A stretch of 64,000 bases of DNA. Origin: Morinoia aosen (lineage: Eukaryota; Arthropoda; Malacostraca; Amphipoda; Talitridae). Below the pieces are notes generated by a model, which saw only the letters and a program-made list of their open reading frames with translations, was not told where the DNA came from and searched no databases. Of the stretch, positions 10,158 through 22,172 are shown in pieces; position 1 is the first letter of the stretch; each line of letters begins with the position of its first letter. The stretch spans positions 41,260,859-41,324,858 of the forward strand of contig CM059575.1 in assembly GCA_030386875.1 (NCBI GenBank), in the 5' to 3' direction. Position numbers and translations under genes: made by a program.

Positions 10158-11512
10158 CAATTTAAACAATTTATTTACCACAGGAGATACAGAGGTAGAA
10201 TGTTTCTTAAGTCTAGTACAATGGACAAGTTTGAATATAGCTACCTGTGGGCCCGAATAAGTTCAGCGATTTCTGGGGCATCCTACCATCAACATTATTC
10301 TAAGGTGTACAATAATGTTTAACCTAAATCACTTAACCTAGTTTCACATTAGACTGATCAGTGAGATAATTCAATCGATATCAGATATTTCATTTTACAA
10401 TATAGGTTATATGGACTATATTTAACAGTACATTCGATAAAAGATTTAACAGCAGACTGAAGGCGAATTACATATTACCCATGGCAAATTTCATTATTGG
10501 AAACAGTCATGTTGGAGACAAGATTTGACTTGGTGATCTTACATGACTAATATTCCGATAGGAAGTGAGTCTCGAGATTTCTTTTGAATACCTTGTAAGA
10601 ATTACTATCACGGATCTCCGCAGGTATTGAGTTCCAAGTTTTAGTTCCAACGAAGAGGATACTGTGTTGCGACCGGGCCTTTGAATAATAAGGAAGCATG
10701 AATTTGCTTCTATTTCGGGTTAAATGGTCGTGATGACCAGTTTGCGCACTTAATAATAGTTTCAGGCTATTGTCGCCATCATTTCTTAATGTTTTGTAAA
10801 TGAAATTACAAATGGAGATTTTATAGAGATCTGGAAGTTTAAGTATTTGTAAATTTTTGAATGAATCATTTGTGTGAGCATTATATTCTAGATTCTTTAC
10901 CGCTCTGATTGCTCTTTTTTGCAGAGTAAAAATTATATTGGTTTTATTTTTATCAGTTCCGTGCCATGCTTCTATTCCGTACTGCAAGTATGGTGAAATG
11001 AGCGTTCGGTAGAGCATTCGTAAAGCTGTTTCAGGCAGGTAATTTTTAACTTTATTCAGGATTCCGATGGATTTCGATAATTTAGAACTAATATGAGCGA
11101 GGTGCTCTTTAAAGGTCAGATGTTTATCTATTATGATGCCCAGAAACTTTCATGAGTTGATTTCTTCGATTTCACCTTCGCCAATTTTTATGTGTGGGAG
11201 AGATATGCTTTTCTTGTATGAGAATGTAATATACTTTGTTTTTTCGATGTTGAGGCTTATTTTATTAGCTTTAAGCCATAATGAAACCTTATGGAGTTCA
11301 TTATTTATGCTCTCCGCAATCATAGCGGGATTTTGGCTCGGAAGGACCGTAGAAAGCGTGCTGCCATCGGCAAAAAGTATGAATTTGAAAAATGATGTTG
11401 ATTTGATAATATCATTTATAAATATCAGAAATAGGAGAGGCCCTAGGACAGACCCTTGTGGAACTCCATGGCTAATTATAAGTTATGCTTTTAAGGGTTT
11501 TAAGATTTATAG
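10158..11512 (-). mobile_element. 5'-truncated CR1-like LINE, copy A1
   Basis: Minus-strand non-LTR retrotransposon fragment: RT coding end (11512-10547), 3' UTR (10546-about 10180), and a 3' tail made of repeats of TTTAAATTG. A simple-repeat tail rather than poly(A) fits the CR1/L2 group. The 5' end is truncated inside the RT domain, the usual dead-on-arrival structure. It is inserted in the protease gene piece at 9950-10157. A shorter second copy (A2, 20958-21439) shares the same 3' end. Confidence 0.85.
10547..11512 (-). pseudogene. LINE A1 reverse transcriptase, C-terminal part
   Basis: Minus-strand order is SHGVPQGSVLGPLLFLIFIN (RT motif B region), then FILFADGSTL, then KANKISLNIEKTKYITF, then KFLGIIIDKHLTF, and the thumb/connection with LYRTLISPYLQYGIEAW and TWNSIPAEIRDS before the stop at 10547. 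The catalytic FADD box reads FADG (Asp to Gly), which would kill polymerase activity. One in-frame stop lies just before KFLG. The first half of RT, the endonuclease and ORF1 are missing. Confidence 0.85.
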
Positions 11513-12599
11513 TATCTAGTTATGAGTTATATTCGAATGCGTGTGTGGTGTTGCACCCTAATTGACCAGAGCACGAAATTGATACGTTGACAGCAAATCA
11601 CAATGGCCAACCAACCCACGTACTCCTCAGTGCTATCAAGTGCTTCGACGTAAGACGGAGAAGAGTAAATCGGCCTTCGGTGAGTTAAGGGGTGTTTACA
11701 CTAGGGGACATTTCGGCCTTGAGGCGCGACTCGTGTAGACGAGGCTCACAACAGAGGTTCATATTTGTGTGTGTGTGTTCGAAATTCCCGATTCGCTTTG
11801 CTCGAATCCGTGCGGCGCCGCACGTGTGAGAGGCGCAGCTCTAGACCGGTCAGTGTGCAGTTGGTAGTCATCAAGTGAGGTTGCGCCTTTCGCTCACCCG
11901 TTATGGCTGACTCAACACTGCCGCGAGAAACTACACTGCTTTTAATTGAAATGTACTAAGCCCATCAATGCCTTTGGCAGACTAAAAGCTGCGAATATAA
12001 GGAGGCCGCTTTCCATTTTATTTTAATGAAAATGAACGAATATAGTAACATTCCACTCATGATGCAAATGAAAAAGAGATTACGTAGCTTTACGATGCAG
12101 CAACAATATTCACACAAGCTCGTCTACAGCAATCCATATTTCATAGCAGCAGGCCACACTGACTGGTTTTGTGCTGCATGGCTGCCACTTTTGTTTGACC
12201 AAAAAAATCTACTGTGGCCTCAAAAAATATCGAGAAACATCTAGATTTATAAATAAAACATCCAAAAATATATCTAGAAATAAATTAATTATTTACTATA
12301 ATAAAACAGCTAAACAATAGTATATAAGAATATTTATATCATCAATTGCTCTATATTAGGCAATTTATCTTTATATAAATTATCTAGTATCCTGATTTTT
12401 ACCCTAATAAAGCTTGGTATCCAAATATTCTTCAATTTCACACGTGTTGCGAGTAGGAAGGTCAGTCTCTATTGCATTGCAATTATCAATGCTTAGATTC
12501 CTACTTATCAACAATTATTTTAAGGTTTTCACACCGCTGTCTTCATCACTTTTAATAATTTTGCAATTACTAAGTAAGTTGATTTTATTAGATGCATTA
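11513..12599. other. No gene; possible hAT-type end near 11693
   Basis: AT-rich DNA with a GC-rich stretch at 11690-11920. GGGTGTTTACACTAGGGGAC near 11694 resembles the complement of the sequence near 13255-13275 (GACCAGTGTAAACGGCCC). These could be the ends of a 1.6-kb transposon enclosing the Tigger-like remnant. No coding sequence is seen. Confidence 0.3.
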
Positions 12600-12870
12600 C
12601 TTTAGTATGTAACTGATACACCAAGTAGTTTCATGATAGAAATATCATTGCTTCCATCCAATAAACTGAACTCATTGTTACCAATATCATTGGTCAGTCT
12701 TTCGTCAAAATGAGGCCACAATACATTCTTGAAAATGTATGTGCATTTTATTCCATGATTTTTTGATATCATCAATAGTTTTGCAATTGGAGATAGTGTG
12801 CTTTAGCTTATGAACCGTGAAATAGCCGTCTTGGTGTCGTTCATAATCTGAACATAACATGATCAGAATG
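12600..12870 (-). pseudogene. Tigger/pogo-like transposase C-terminal remnant (tentative)
   Basis: The minus strand from about 12862 reads LKHTISNCKTIDDIKKSWNK. After a frameshift it reads WPHFDERLTNDIGNNEFSLL, with a stop near 12606. The order (a helical block around 'TI.DI..SW.K' and then a WP-containing block) resembles the C-terminus of Tigger-type DDE transposases. Similarity is short and no catalytic residue is visible, so this is a suggestion only. Confidence 0.35.
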
Positions 12871-13689
12871 TGGTTGCTTCACTATTCAGACAATTTGCTT
12901 AAGTAAATTAACAAATATAATAAGAATGAAGTAGTAACTAACCATTATGGTGAATTCTTAATTCGAATTTACAGTAATGTATCATATACATAGCTTAATT
13001 GTAATTCTAGCTTTGGAAATTTTTAGCATGCTGAAAAAACCATATAAGTTTTATAGCTAATATCTAGGTTCGAAATTTTACATCTAGGCTTCAGCAAAAA
13101 CATCTAGATCTAGCTATATAATATCTAGAATGGCAGCCCTGTTGAGGAGCTCGCGCTCCATGGCTCGCTCCAATGGTGTCTAGTCTAAACGCGCATGGCC
13201 TCTTGGGAAGCTCCACACGAGGCGTCTACACGTGAGCCTGCAGCAAAATGTAGACCAGTGTAAACGGCCCTTTAGGCTCCCATGGTCAGGCCACGCGTCA
13301 GCGGGCGAAGAGGCGAACTCTGCTCCCTTACGGAGGGACCAATTCGCTCCACACTCAACCACGGCCTTCCGGCGCCAAACTTCAGCAGTAACTACAGGCA
13401 CTCTTTCGGTCAACCCAAAAGCTCCGCACAATACGCAGCCGTCGACGACGGCCACGTTGACCAGGATTACAGGACAGCTGATCCAGTGACACTGTGCGAG
13501 GCAAAATCTGGGGGCGAGACTGAAGAGGGTTGCATGGCGAGTGATTTAAGTAGACATGTTTTTCATGTCGTAGTCACCCGACCAGAACAATTCACCGTTA
13601 ACGCACAAATCGTGACTGGTCAACACAAAAAATAAAATTCCTTTGAGAGGTAGCCTCATTAATGAGGTGACCTATCTGGATTTCCGCAC
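12871..13689. other. No gene recognised
   Basis: 12871-13130 is AT-rich. 13130-13600 is GC-richer and contains overlapping open frames on both strands that share no protein features. The right-hand copy of the possible transposon end (CAGTGTAAACGGCCC) lies at about 13257-13271. Confidence 0.4.
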
Positions 13690-14230
13690 ATGATGTAGTC
13701 CAAGAATTTCCTTGCATGACACTCCTCATGGAATATAACAAAAGTGTCGTCAACATACCTCCTGTAAAAAATTGGCGCAAAGTCTAGAGGACACTCAGAC
13801 AGCCAGTTCACTTCATGATGACACATAAAGATATTTGCGAAAGTCGGTCCTAATGGGAGACCCATTCGTAAACCTTCTGTCTGCCGATAAAACCTACCTT
13901 GAAGCATGAACACTGAAAACAGCACAGCCACTTCGAGCAAGGTCTTAAAATAATTCAGAGTAAAACCTAACACTACTTGAATAGACTGATACAGGGAGCC
14001 TAAGCAAATTTGAACTCTCTCATGTAGAGGCACATCAGTAAAAAGATTTTCAACGTCGTATGAGACCATAAAACAAGGGGTATCTACTTTCAAGCTACTG
14101 ATTTCAGCGGCAATTTGTTGAGAATTCGGAACAGTAACTGGTTAGAGGTGTATGGATTCAAACCAGAGACAAGATATTTAGCTAGTTTGAAGGTAGGACA
14201 AACAAACAACAAGTGCCGTGGTCTCCAACG
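13690..14230 (-). pseudogene. Penelope-like reverse transcriptase fragment (copy C)
   Basis: On the minus strand 14230-14100 reads FKLAKYLVSGLNPYTSNQLL. After a short break 14093-13690 reads FMVSYDVENLFTDVPLHERV (RT motif A), QTEGLRMGLPLGPTFANIFM (motif B) and FYRRYVDDTFVIF (YVDD catalytic box, intact). These are hallmark PLE RT blocks. The sequence stops being PLE-like after LDYIM near 13690, so the endonuclease half is missing. It is on the opposite strand to PLE copies A and B and covers a different part of the protein, so it is a separate insertion. Confidence 0.85.
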
Positions 14231-15647
14231 TCGAAATAAAATAGAATGTGTACTCAGGTAAATTTGCATCTTTTGGGAAAATAACAGTGACCATCATTTA
14301 TGAACTATTTCTGTGTTACAATAGAGCATGAATGTTGAAAAATCTCTAACGTACACAATCAATTTATGATTCATCAAATTGGCTTAAATTATTATCATGT
14401 TCTTTTGGTGGAAAATGTTGGTTAACTATAGTGACATAAAATCTGAGAAGGATAAAAATCTTTTTCATCTTCGGCTGCTCACATCTGTTATTGCAAAAAA
14501 CCATCATGTTGAGTGTATATGACGCTTAATTTTAGACATTTAATTCACAAAATTGTGTTCAAATTACTTTATCTGTAAGTAACTCTGTCGTTTTATCGAA
14601 ATACTTTGGTGAAATAGTGACGTATAACGTGGAAGAGGGACAACAATTACTGTAAATGTGAAACGTTGTGAAACTGAGCGAGTAAAATGTGAAACCCTGT
14701 ACATGTCTGAAACAATAGACCTCTATGAGGGCTCTGTCATACTACTGTCATTATAAAATCAAACTATCAGTGAATGTGTTTGCTACCTGTGGAACTGCGA
14801 AAAGAGAATAAAAACTCTTGTCTCATTTCTGCTTAAAACAGTGCAATTTAAATACGAAGCTAACAAAGCAGTGCTAGCAACACGAGGGAAATGGTGTGCT
14901 CAGCCCAGTCTAGAACGATAGGCCTGTCTGAACTTCTGAAGTGTCCTTGTTCCCTCAATCACCCCTCACCGAGCCCGTAACCCCCCCCCCCCCCCCTCTT
15001 CCCGTACCCCTGCCTCCTGTCTTTCTGACCGTTCAGAGCGTGGCAAATCCTGAACTTTCTCTCTCCAAGCAATCAGAGAAATTACGTTTGATTTGACACA
15101 TTTTTGGTAATGTCTAACCTCTCAGTGAAGTTTTTGTTCACTTCCTACGTGGCCAAGACGACAAATGTGCACGAAAGAATTATTGTGTTTCGTACCTCCG
15201 TTTCCCTACTGACACCGAATAGTTTAAAGTCAACGATAGTTTAAAGTGAGCTACCAGTAAGAACAACGGGTGAACGAGAAGTTGAAAAACATTCACAATT
15301 ACCAGAGAAAATAGGATAAAAAGTGCAACTAACATTGAATTGTAATTAAAATATGTTCTCACTAGAAGCGACTCATAAAAAAGAAAAAAAAATTGCGACT
15401 CATGTCGGAGACTGACCTGGTCGTACAAAATGCAAAATTACGTACAGCAAATTTCGAGAAACAGACATCTCAAACTCAGAGCACCACTGAGCGTAACCAG
15501 CCTTCATCATGAAAACGTCATTGTTCACGGCCAGCCGCAACCCTCCCTGTTTCACGCCTCCTTCCTCCAGCATTAAAGGGCAACCCCTCTTCTCTCAGCT
15601 GTAAGCCTCAATACTTCGATAAACGGCTTGGATTTACCTCACTTTCC
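14231..15647. other. No gene; contains a 16-bp poly(C) run
   Basis: No protein-like ORF. A run of 16 C residues occupies 14981-14996. Sequence after about 15500 may be the 5' region of LINE B, but I could not find a boundary. Confidence 0.4.
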
Positions 15648-17111
15648 ATGAAATACTTGCTGAGCGAGGTAAAATTTAGCAAATCAGTATTAGCGATATA
15701 TATACAAACACCACTTCGTTTCTCAAATTCCAGTCATAGCTATGCAAATACAACTCACGATGCATCATTACGAAACTCGCAGGCCGGAAAGTGCCGTTCT
15801 CTGCACAAATGTTACCCTACACTACATCCCGAAAAAATGGTTCTCTCAGAGGCAAAAAAACGGCCTTACCAAGAAAAATGCCTGCCAGTAGGAGACCTAC
15901 ATCCTCTCACTCACAAGATTCTAATGCTCAAATGACAGGAGACTTGCTAACAGCTGGAGACTTGCTAACAGAGAATGTGTGTCACCTTTCGAAGTAACGT
16001 CAGTGAAGACTATGAGACCAATATCGCCGGATGAGGGAAAACACATCTGCCAAACCTCCAGCAATCATTTGAAGGCTCGAAGCAGTGAAATCTCAGCTGC
16101 ATCACCACAATCATCACCTCATCTCAACGAGCTAAACAGCGAGCTAGCTCCCCAGCTCTGCGTCACCAACAACGCTCCGAACTGTCCGCCAGCAACGGGG
16201 ACACAAACACCATCCTTATCAGTGGTACAAGGCAGAATAGTTGTTACTAATAAGGACATTTCAAGCGTGGTAGACTCTCCTCATTCTCCAGATTTTATGT
16301 TCGATAATATTCGAGCACAAACCGATACTGGTAGTAAATTACCCCAGAACGTAAGGTGCGAGAACAAAATAAAATTTCCAGTACAGAGCAATAGAAAAAA
16401 CACTGTTGCTTCTTTAAATTAATGGCTACTTGCACCCGCTTCAAATAACAAGCTCTCAAAAAATTCATGAAATTATTCACAATTTATCTCTAACAGCAGC
16501 GTTTTTCAATAAATCCCTAAGACAATGTGAGCCTCCTAGCCCGTCGTCGATTTTCTCTACAGTATCAAACATTCAGAACTTAACCGAGCAACTTTTTGCT
16601 TTAAACACACATATAAGTTCTCAAGACCTTGCACCTGTGGTACCTGCTAGTATCTCTTGTGAAGTCGACTCCAATTGTCGAGAGCCTTGCGATACTTTGC
16701 TAATAGGTGATAATATCCTAAGCACGATCAGAAAGAAGGACATCGATCGCTCGTGCTGGATCAAAACTGTTCCATCTGGGCGCTTCGATGACCTTCTCCA
16801 TACTATAATAATTGCATGCCTAGATTTAAAAATTATATATACTTAGTTTTGATAGTCTCTGCCACTCGCCCTCAGACCTTGCTCGAATCAAACAACAAAT
16901 TGTAAGGAAGTACGCACTTTCTCGTATTTATATTGCCAATGCTTGCAGTGCGAAAGAATTCAACAAAGCGATGAATTTTTGCAAAAACCTGGGTTTAAAC
17001 CTGATTCAATTTCAAACTTACCCAGACAATGAAAATGGTGACGCACTCAATACTTTCAATGGCCTCGCACGCAGGAAGAAAAATTTTGTTTTCTTGGACA
17101 ACTTGCAATGA
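15648..17111 (+). pseudogene. LINE B first ORF with SGNH-esterase-like block
   Basis: Plus-strand frames at 15648-16422 encode a Ser/Thr/Pro/Asn-rich low-complexity protein. 16430-16846 begins helical and ends with DTLLIGDNILSTIRKKDI and KTVPSGRFDDLLHTII, which resembles the first block of SGNH-type esterases (GDS/GDN motif) found in ORF1 of CR1-group LINEs. In another frame 16851-17111 continues with HSPSDLARIKQQIVRKYALS and ends at FVFLDNLQ. The usual GDS serine appears as GDN here. At least two frameshifts disable it. The 5' start of the ORF is not fixed. Confidence 0.5.
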
Positions 17112-17463
17112 AATCAACATTGCGAATCACCGTGCCATATTGTCCTCATTTCGACAAATGTCAAGCAATAAATGGAATTGTAGATCATTCCAATGAATCG
17201 AAAACTTCACGGAATGAGACAAATAGTCTCAATTTAAACTATGAAAAAGAAAATAAGCCTGTGCACATCACTGCACATGGTACACCAAATCCTTCAAAAT
17301 TGATTGCGTCATCAAGCAGAGCTCGATCTGAGTTAACCCATCCACAGCATGAGGAACGTGAATAAGCCTGAACCCTTTCCCTGACTCCATCTCAGACAAA
17401 TATATTGTCAGTACGAAAAATAAATTTGCGTTACTTGCAACAGACACAAATTGTGACTGTGCA

Positions 17464-20400
17464 ATGCCCTCCTTTTCAACCAATTCTCAACTTTCCAGTA
17501 AGTACGCTGGAACCAAGGAAAGCCAAGCGAATAACGACATTCAAAACTATTCCAAAGAAAATCAAATTATTCGAAAAAAATCTGATGCCTCTGCCAGGCC
17601 TCCATCGGACTACCAAACCGATACTGCTACCGCAAAATCAACAGTGAATCAAATTTGCACACGCGTTGCAAACACACTGGACGACTTGAAACGATCGCTC
17701 AAAATGGAGCCTGCTTACAATTTAGGTGACGGACACTGTCTCCTCCACGCCGTAACGAAGCAGCTTGCTTCACAATAAATATCGAAATGGGATTATATAT
17801 CTCTGAAAAAAGCCATCAAAACTGAGAGCTCCAGAAACAATGACCAGTATGCAAAATTCGTTGACAAGAACAGAGGCAGTTTCGAACAACTCATCGATAA
17901 ATACATCGATAGAAAAGTCTTCGATCACGCAGTTGGAGACCTCATACCCCAAATACTTTCTAATGTGACGAGAACACCAATTCACATATTCGATGAAAGA
18001 GACAATGGGATTTGAAAGACGACAATCTCCCCTACATCAAATGCTCTGATAAACTGTCCTCCGGTAAACATACACCGGAAACAGGACCACTATAGCGCCC
18101 TCTTGAAAATGCGTGATGAAAATCGTGTTGCTCCCGCCCCCATTTTGTGACTAAATAACAGTGATCAAATTGAATTTGAAGCTGAAATCACCAACAGTGA
18201 ACGCGGCAATAAAGACTTAGAGACGAATACTAAATGCCCCGCTAGACCTAATAAATGCAATAACTCCACTAAAGATCTGCCTATTGAGATAAATAATATC
18301 AAAATATTGCACATAAATGCTCGCAGTCTCAATGGTAAAATGGATGACGTACGAGTAATGTTGATCACAAACGATATCGATATTTTATGCGTATCTGAAA
18401 TATGGTTCGATTCACGAGTCGAAAGCTCATATCTAAGCATTACCGGGTACACATTATACCGTTATGACGGAGTCAAGAGTAAGAGAGGTAGCGGTTCATG
18501 CATTATCATCAAAGATGTCTACTCTACATCCTTATTTCCGATAAAAGAAAAATGCGAGGACATAGAAATGGTGTGGCTCAATGTTCATGTAAACAAACAC
18601 AAATCTTTCATTATTGGCAGTCTTTACAGACATCCCTCAGCGTCTCTACGTCCAACATTAGATTTCATTGAAAATACGCTTAAGTTAATCTGTGCAGCCA
18701 AAAAGTCTTTCTATGTTTTCGGAGATTTTAACGTATATCTGACAAATAAAAACAATCACCTAAGCAAGATGCTGCACAGACTTAATCTTTCTCAAATGGT
18801 CCAAGAACCAACGCGAATTACGAACACTTCCAAAACTCTTCCTGCCCTAGCAATTACAAACAATCCCCAATCAGTACTCAGCACAGAGATCTTACCGTCA
18901 TTTTCTGATCACCATTCGGTGGAATGCCAAATCAATATTGCAAAAGAGGAACAGAAATCTAGTTACCTTACACATCGCATGAAAAACCACTAATCCCCTG
19001 AAATATTTCAAGAAAAGCTATTAGACAGATGGAGTGAATTTCAAGGCTTGGAAAACACCGATGATGTCAATCTACAAGTTTCGTTTTTCAACGAAAATTT
19101 CGTATCAGCTCTTAATGAATGCGCACCTTTCACTACGAAGAAGGTTAAGCCAAGAATTTCTAAATGGATAACAGATGAGATAAAACAGTTGAGCAGAGCT
19201 AAAAGAATTTTGCAGCGTGAGTACAAACTGAATAAATCAGACAGTACGTGTCGAAAATTATAAAAAGATCATGAGAAGATCCTGCGAAGAAAAGTTATGG
19301 AAGCAAAACGGGACTACTTCCACAAAGAACTCGTGGCGGCAAAGCAAAACCCAAAAAGAACTTGGGAAATCATTAGAGAAGCTGCTCAGTATAAAAATTC
19401 AGACTGCTAAAGCACTTTTGACAACCCCTCAAAAATAGCGAATGACTTTAACACTTTTTTCTCAAAAGTGGGCGAAGATGTTTTCAATGAAGTATCCAGG
19501 ACAGTTTCAGACACATCTACAGGGGCAAACCTGAGCGCTGTTTCATCCCCAAACAGTAGAAACAAATGGAAACCAAAAGCCTCCAACATATAAAAGACAG
19601 CTTCCCTGTCACAGCACCCCTCATTCGCTTGATAAAAAATACATCTATAGCCACAAACAAGTTTCCCGAACAATGGAAACTATCCATTATTAAGCCACTA
19701 CATAAATCTGGTGATATCGACATAGCGTCAAACTACAGACCAATCAGTCTCCTGCCTGTTATGTCCAAAATATTAGAAAAGTAATAACAAACCAGCCCTC
19801 GTCTTACATGGACGAGTCACATCTACTGCATCGCAATCAATATGCACACAGAAAAAATACCAGTACTCAGGTTAAACATAACAGAAAAAATTCACAATGA
19901 TATTGACCAAAAAAAATTAACTTTCTTACTATTGCTTGATCTCTCCAAAGCTTTCGACAGTGTTGAGCATAAGAAACTTCTACAAAAAATTTCAAACCTC
20001 AGAATAGACACTCAGTGGTTTGAAAGCTACCTCCCAAATCGCTCTCATGCAGTGTGCTTGAATAACAAAATGTCATCATTCATACCAAATAATTTTGGCA
20101 TTCCTCAAGGTTCAATCATCGGCCCGCTCCTATTTTCAATTTTCATCAATGATTTCCCCACCATGCCGGCAAACACAAAAATCCTAATATATGCTGATGA
20201 CGTACAAATTGCCATGACAAGCTCAACAGCGGATTTGGAAGAAACACAAGCCAACGGTGAAAACCTTCTGAGAAATCCTAAATTGTGGTATGACCATAAT
20301 GGCCTCAAACTTAATGCAAGTAAAACACAATGTATTATTTTTGGATCACAGAATGCGACTGAAAATTTACCACCATTCAAGCTAACATTTGAAGACGATA

Positions 20401-21535
20401 CAATTGAACCAGTGGATAAGGTAAAAAATCTGGGTGTTTGGTTTGGCAAAAATATGACTTTCAATTCACACGTAGAAACAATGTACAACAATATTAACAG
20501 AACCTTAATGTTCTTTCATCGCATTAAGAACACACTTGACGAAAAATCTAGATTATTAGTGATTCAGTCGTTAGTTTTATCGCGTCTGGACTACTGCAGT
20601 CTTGTGTGGGGAGATTTACCTCAATATCGTCAGGAAGAGTAGCAAAAATGTGTAAACTTCGCCGCCAAAGTGGTATGCAAAGGAAATTTCTATAAATACG
20701 ATCATGTCACCCATCTTTTAAGAAAACTCGACTGGATCCCAATACCGAACAGATTCATGATCCAAAAAGCTCGACGAGTGTTCTCATCTCTGTACCTCCC
20801 CCAAAGTAATGCAGAGGTGGTAAAAATTTTTCCATCTAATATCCCAAACAAAAAACCAAATCGGAGGAATGACGTATTAGTCAGTTACCGTTCGTCTAAC
20901 GTGGGACAAAAAGCTCTCTCAGTTTCTGGAGCTTTTTTGTGGAACAAGCTTCCCCAGCATATTTAAACAATTTAAACAATTTAAAACAATTTATTTACCA
21001 CAGGAGATACAGAGGTAGAATGTTTCTTAAGTCTAGTACAATGGACAAGTTTGAATATAGCTACCTGTAGGCCCGAATAAGTTCAGCGACTTCTGGGGCA
21101 TCCTACCATCAACATTATTCTAAGGTGTACATTAATGTTTAACCTAAATCACTTAACTTAGTTTCACATTAGACTGATCAGTGAGATAATTCAATCGATA
21201 TCAGATATTTCATTTTACAATATAGGTTATGTGGACTATATTTAACAGTACATTCGATAAAAGATTTAACAGCAGACTGAAGGCGAATTACATATTACCC
21301 ATGGCAAATTTCATTATTGGAAACAGTCATGTTGGAGACAAGATTTGACTTGGTGATCTTACATGACTAATATTCCGATAGGAAGTGAGTCTCGAGATTT
21401 CTTTTGAATAACTTGTAAGAATTACTATCACGGATCTCCATCAAAAACTCTAAAACTGTGAAAGAATTTAGAGTAAATGTGGCATGTAAAACTTTCAGTG
21501 AAATTAGCTATAGAAAGGGGTAAAAATCAAGTTCA
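17464..21535 (+). pseudogene. LINE B ORF2: OTU - endonuclease - reverse transcriptase
   Basis: From 17464 to about 19560 one plus-strand frame carries, in order: a linker; an OTU-like cysteine protease domain (GDGHCLLHAV with Cys codon 17737-17739, and DHYSAL with His codon 18088-18090); and an EEP endonuclease (ILHINARSLNGK, VFGDFNVYL, SFSDHHSVECQI). After a shift the RT follows in another frame: SNYRPISLLPVMSKILEK, DLSKAFDSVEH, GIPQGSIIGPLLFSIFIN and IYADDVQIAM (catalytic YADD intact). The connection domain ends at SVSGAFLWNKLPQHI (20957). LINE A2 is inserted there and the frame resumes at 21440 with KNSKTVKEFRVNV to a stop near 21530. In-frame stops (e.g. 17776, 18013, 18148, 18991, 20640) and frameshifts show decay. 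CR1/L2-like group is likely. Confidence 0.85.
20958..21439 (-). mobile_element. LINE A second copy (A2), nested in LINE B
   Basis: This 480-bp piece is nearly identical to 10158-10637 (LINE A1). It has the same TTTAAATTG-type 3' tail, the same 3' UTR and the last about 90 bp of the RT ORF, then is 5'-truncated at 21439. LINE B coding sequence is interrupted at LPQHI and resumes on the other side, so A2 inserted after LINE B was in place. Confidence 0.9.
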
Positions 21536-21819
21536 ATCGAAGTTCAAGCTTAACTCAGGAAAGAGATTTGGAACGGACACGTAAACAGCTGTAACGGACA
21601 CAGGGTACAGGAACAGGACGAGCTGTTGGAACCGTGAGCAGTTCAATACCATGTCCGAGATCCTGCCAGGGCATCGTCCATCCTGCAAAGGCATGAAAAC
21701 GCTAACCGTCAACGGGGTTTCCAGAGAACACCCAAAGTACAATTGAAATTGTTTCACCACCAAAGTTTATAGTTTATAGTTTAAAAGATTTAACACGTTT
21801 ACCACCACTAAAGTTTAAC
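21536..21819. other. Intervening DNA, no gene
   Basis: Short AT-rich stretch between LINE B and the 29-bp minisatellite. A minus-strand open frame at 21533-21763 shows no protein features. Confidence 0.4.
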
Positions 21820-22172
21820 TTGTAAGTTTATACGTCGAACGACAAGGTAAGTAAGTTTACACGTCGAACGACAAGGTAATTAAGTTTATACGTCGAACGA
21901 CAAGGTAAGTAAGTTTATACGTCGAACGACAAGGTAAGTAAGTTTATACGTCGAACGAAAAGGTAAGTAAGTTTATACGTCGAACGACAAGGTAAGTAAG
22001 TTTATACGTCGAACGACAAGGTTAGTAAGTTTATACGTCGAATGACAAGGTAAGCAAGTTTATACGTCGAACGACCAGGTAAGTAAGTTTATACGTCGAA
22101 CGACAAGGTAAGCAAGTTTATACGTCGAACGACAAGGTAAGCAAGTTTATACGTCGAACGACAAGGTAAGTT
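21820..22172. repeat. 29-bp minisatellite carrying GTAAGT in each unit
   Basis: About 12 head-to-tail copies of a 29-bp unit with the core ACGTCGAACGACAAG followed by GTAAGTAAGTTTAT. Each unit therefore contains AAGGTAAGT (or a one-base variant such as AAGGTAATT, AAGGTTAGT), which matches the eukaryotic 5' splice-site consensus. The array lies just left of the hAT element. Confidence 0.95.

Noticed and set aside
13232-13635. Overlapping 85-117 aa ORFs on both strands in GC-rich DNA
   Set aside because: Both strands are open through local GC content; no motif, no homologous look, no context.
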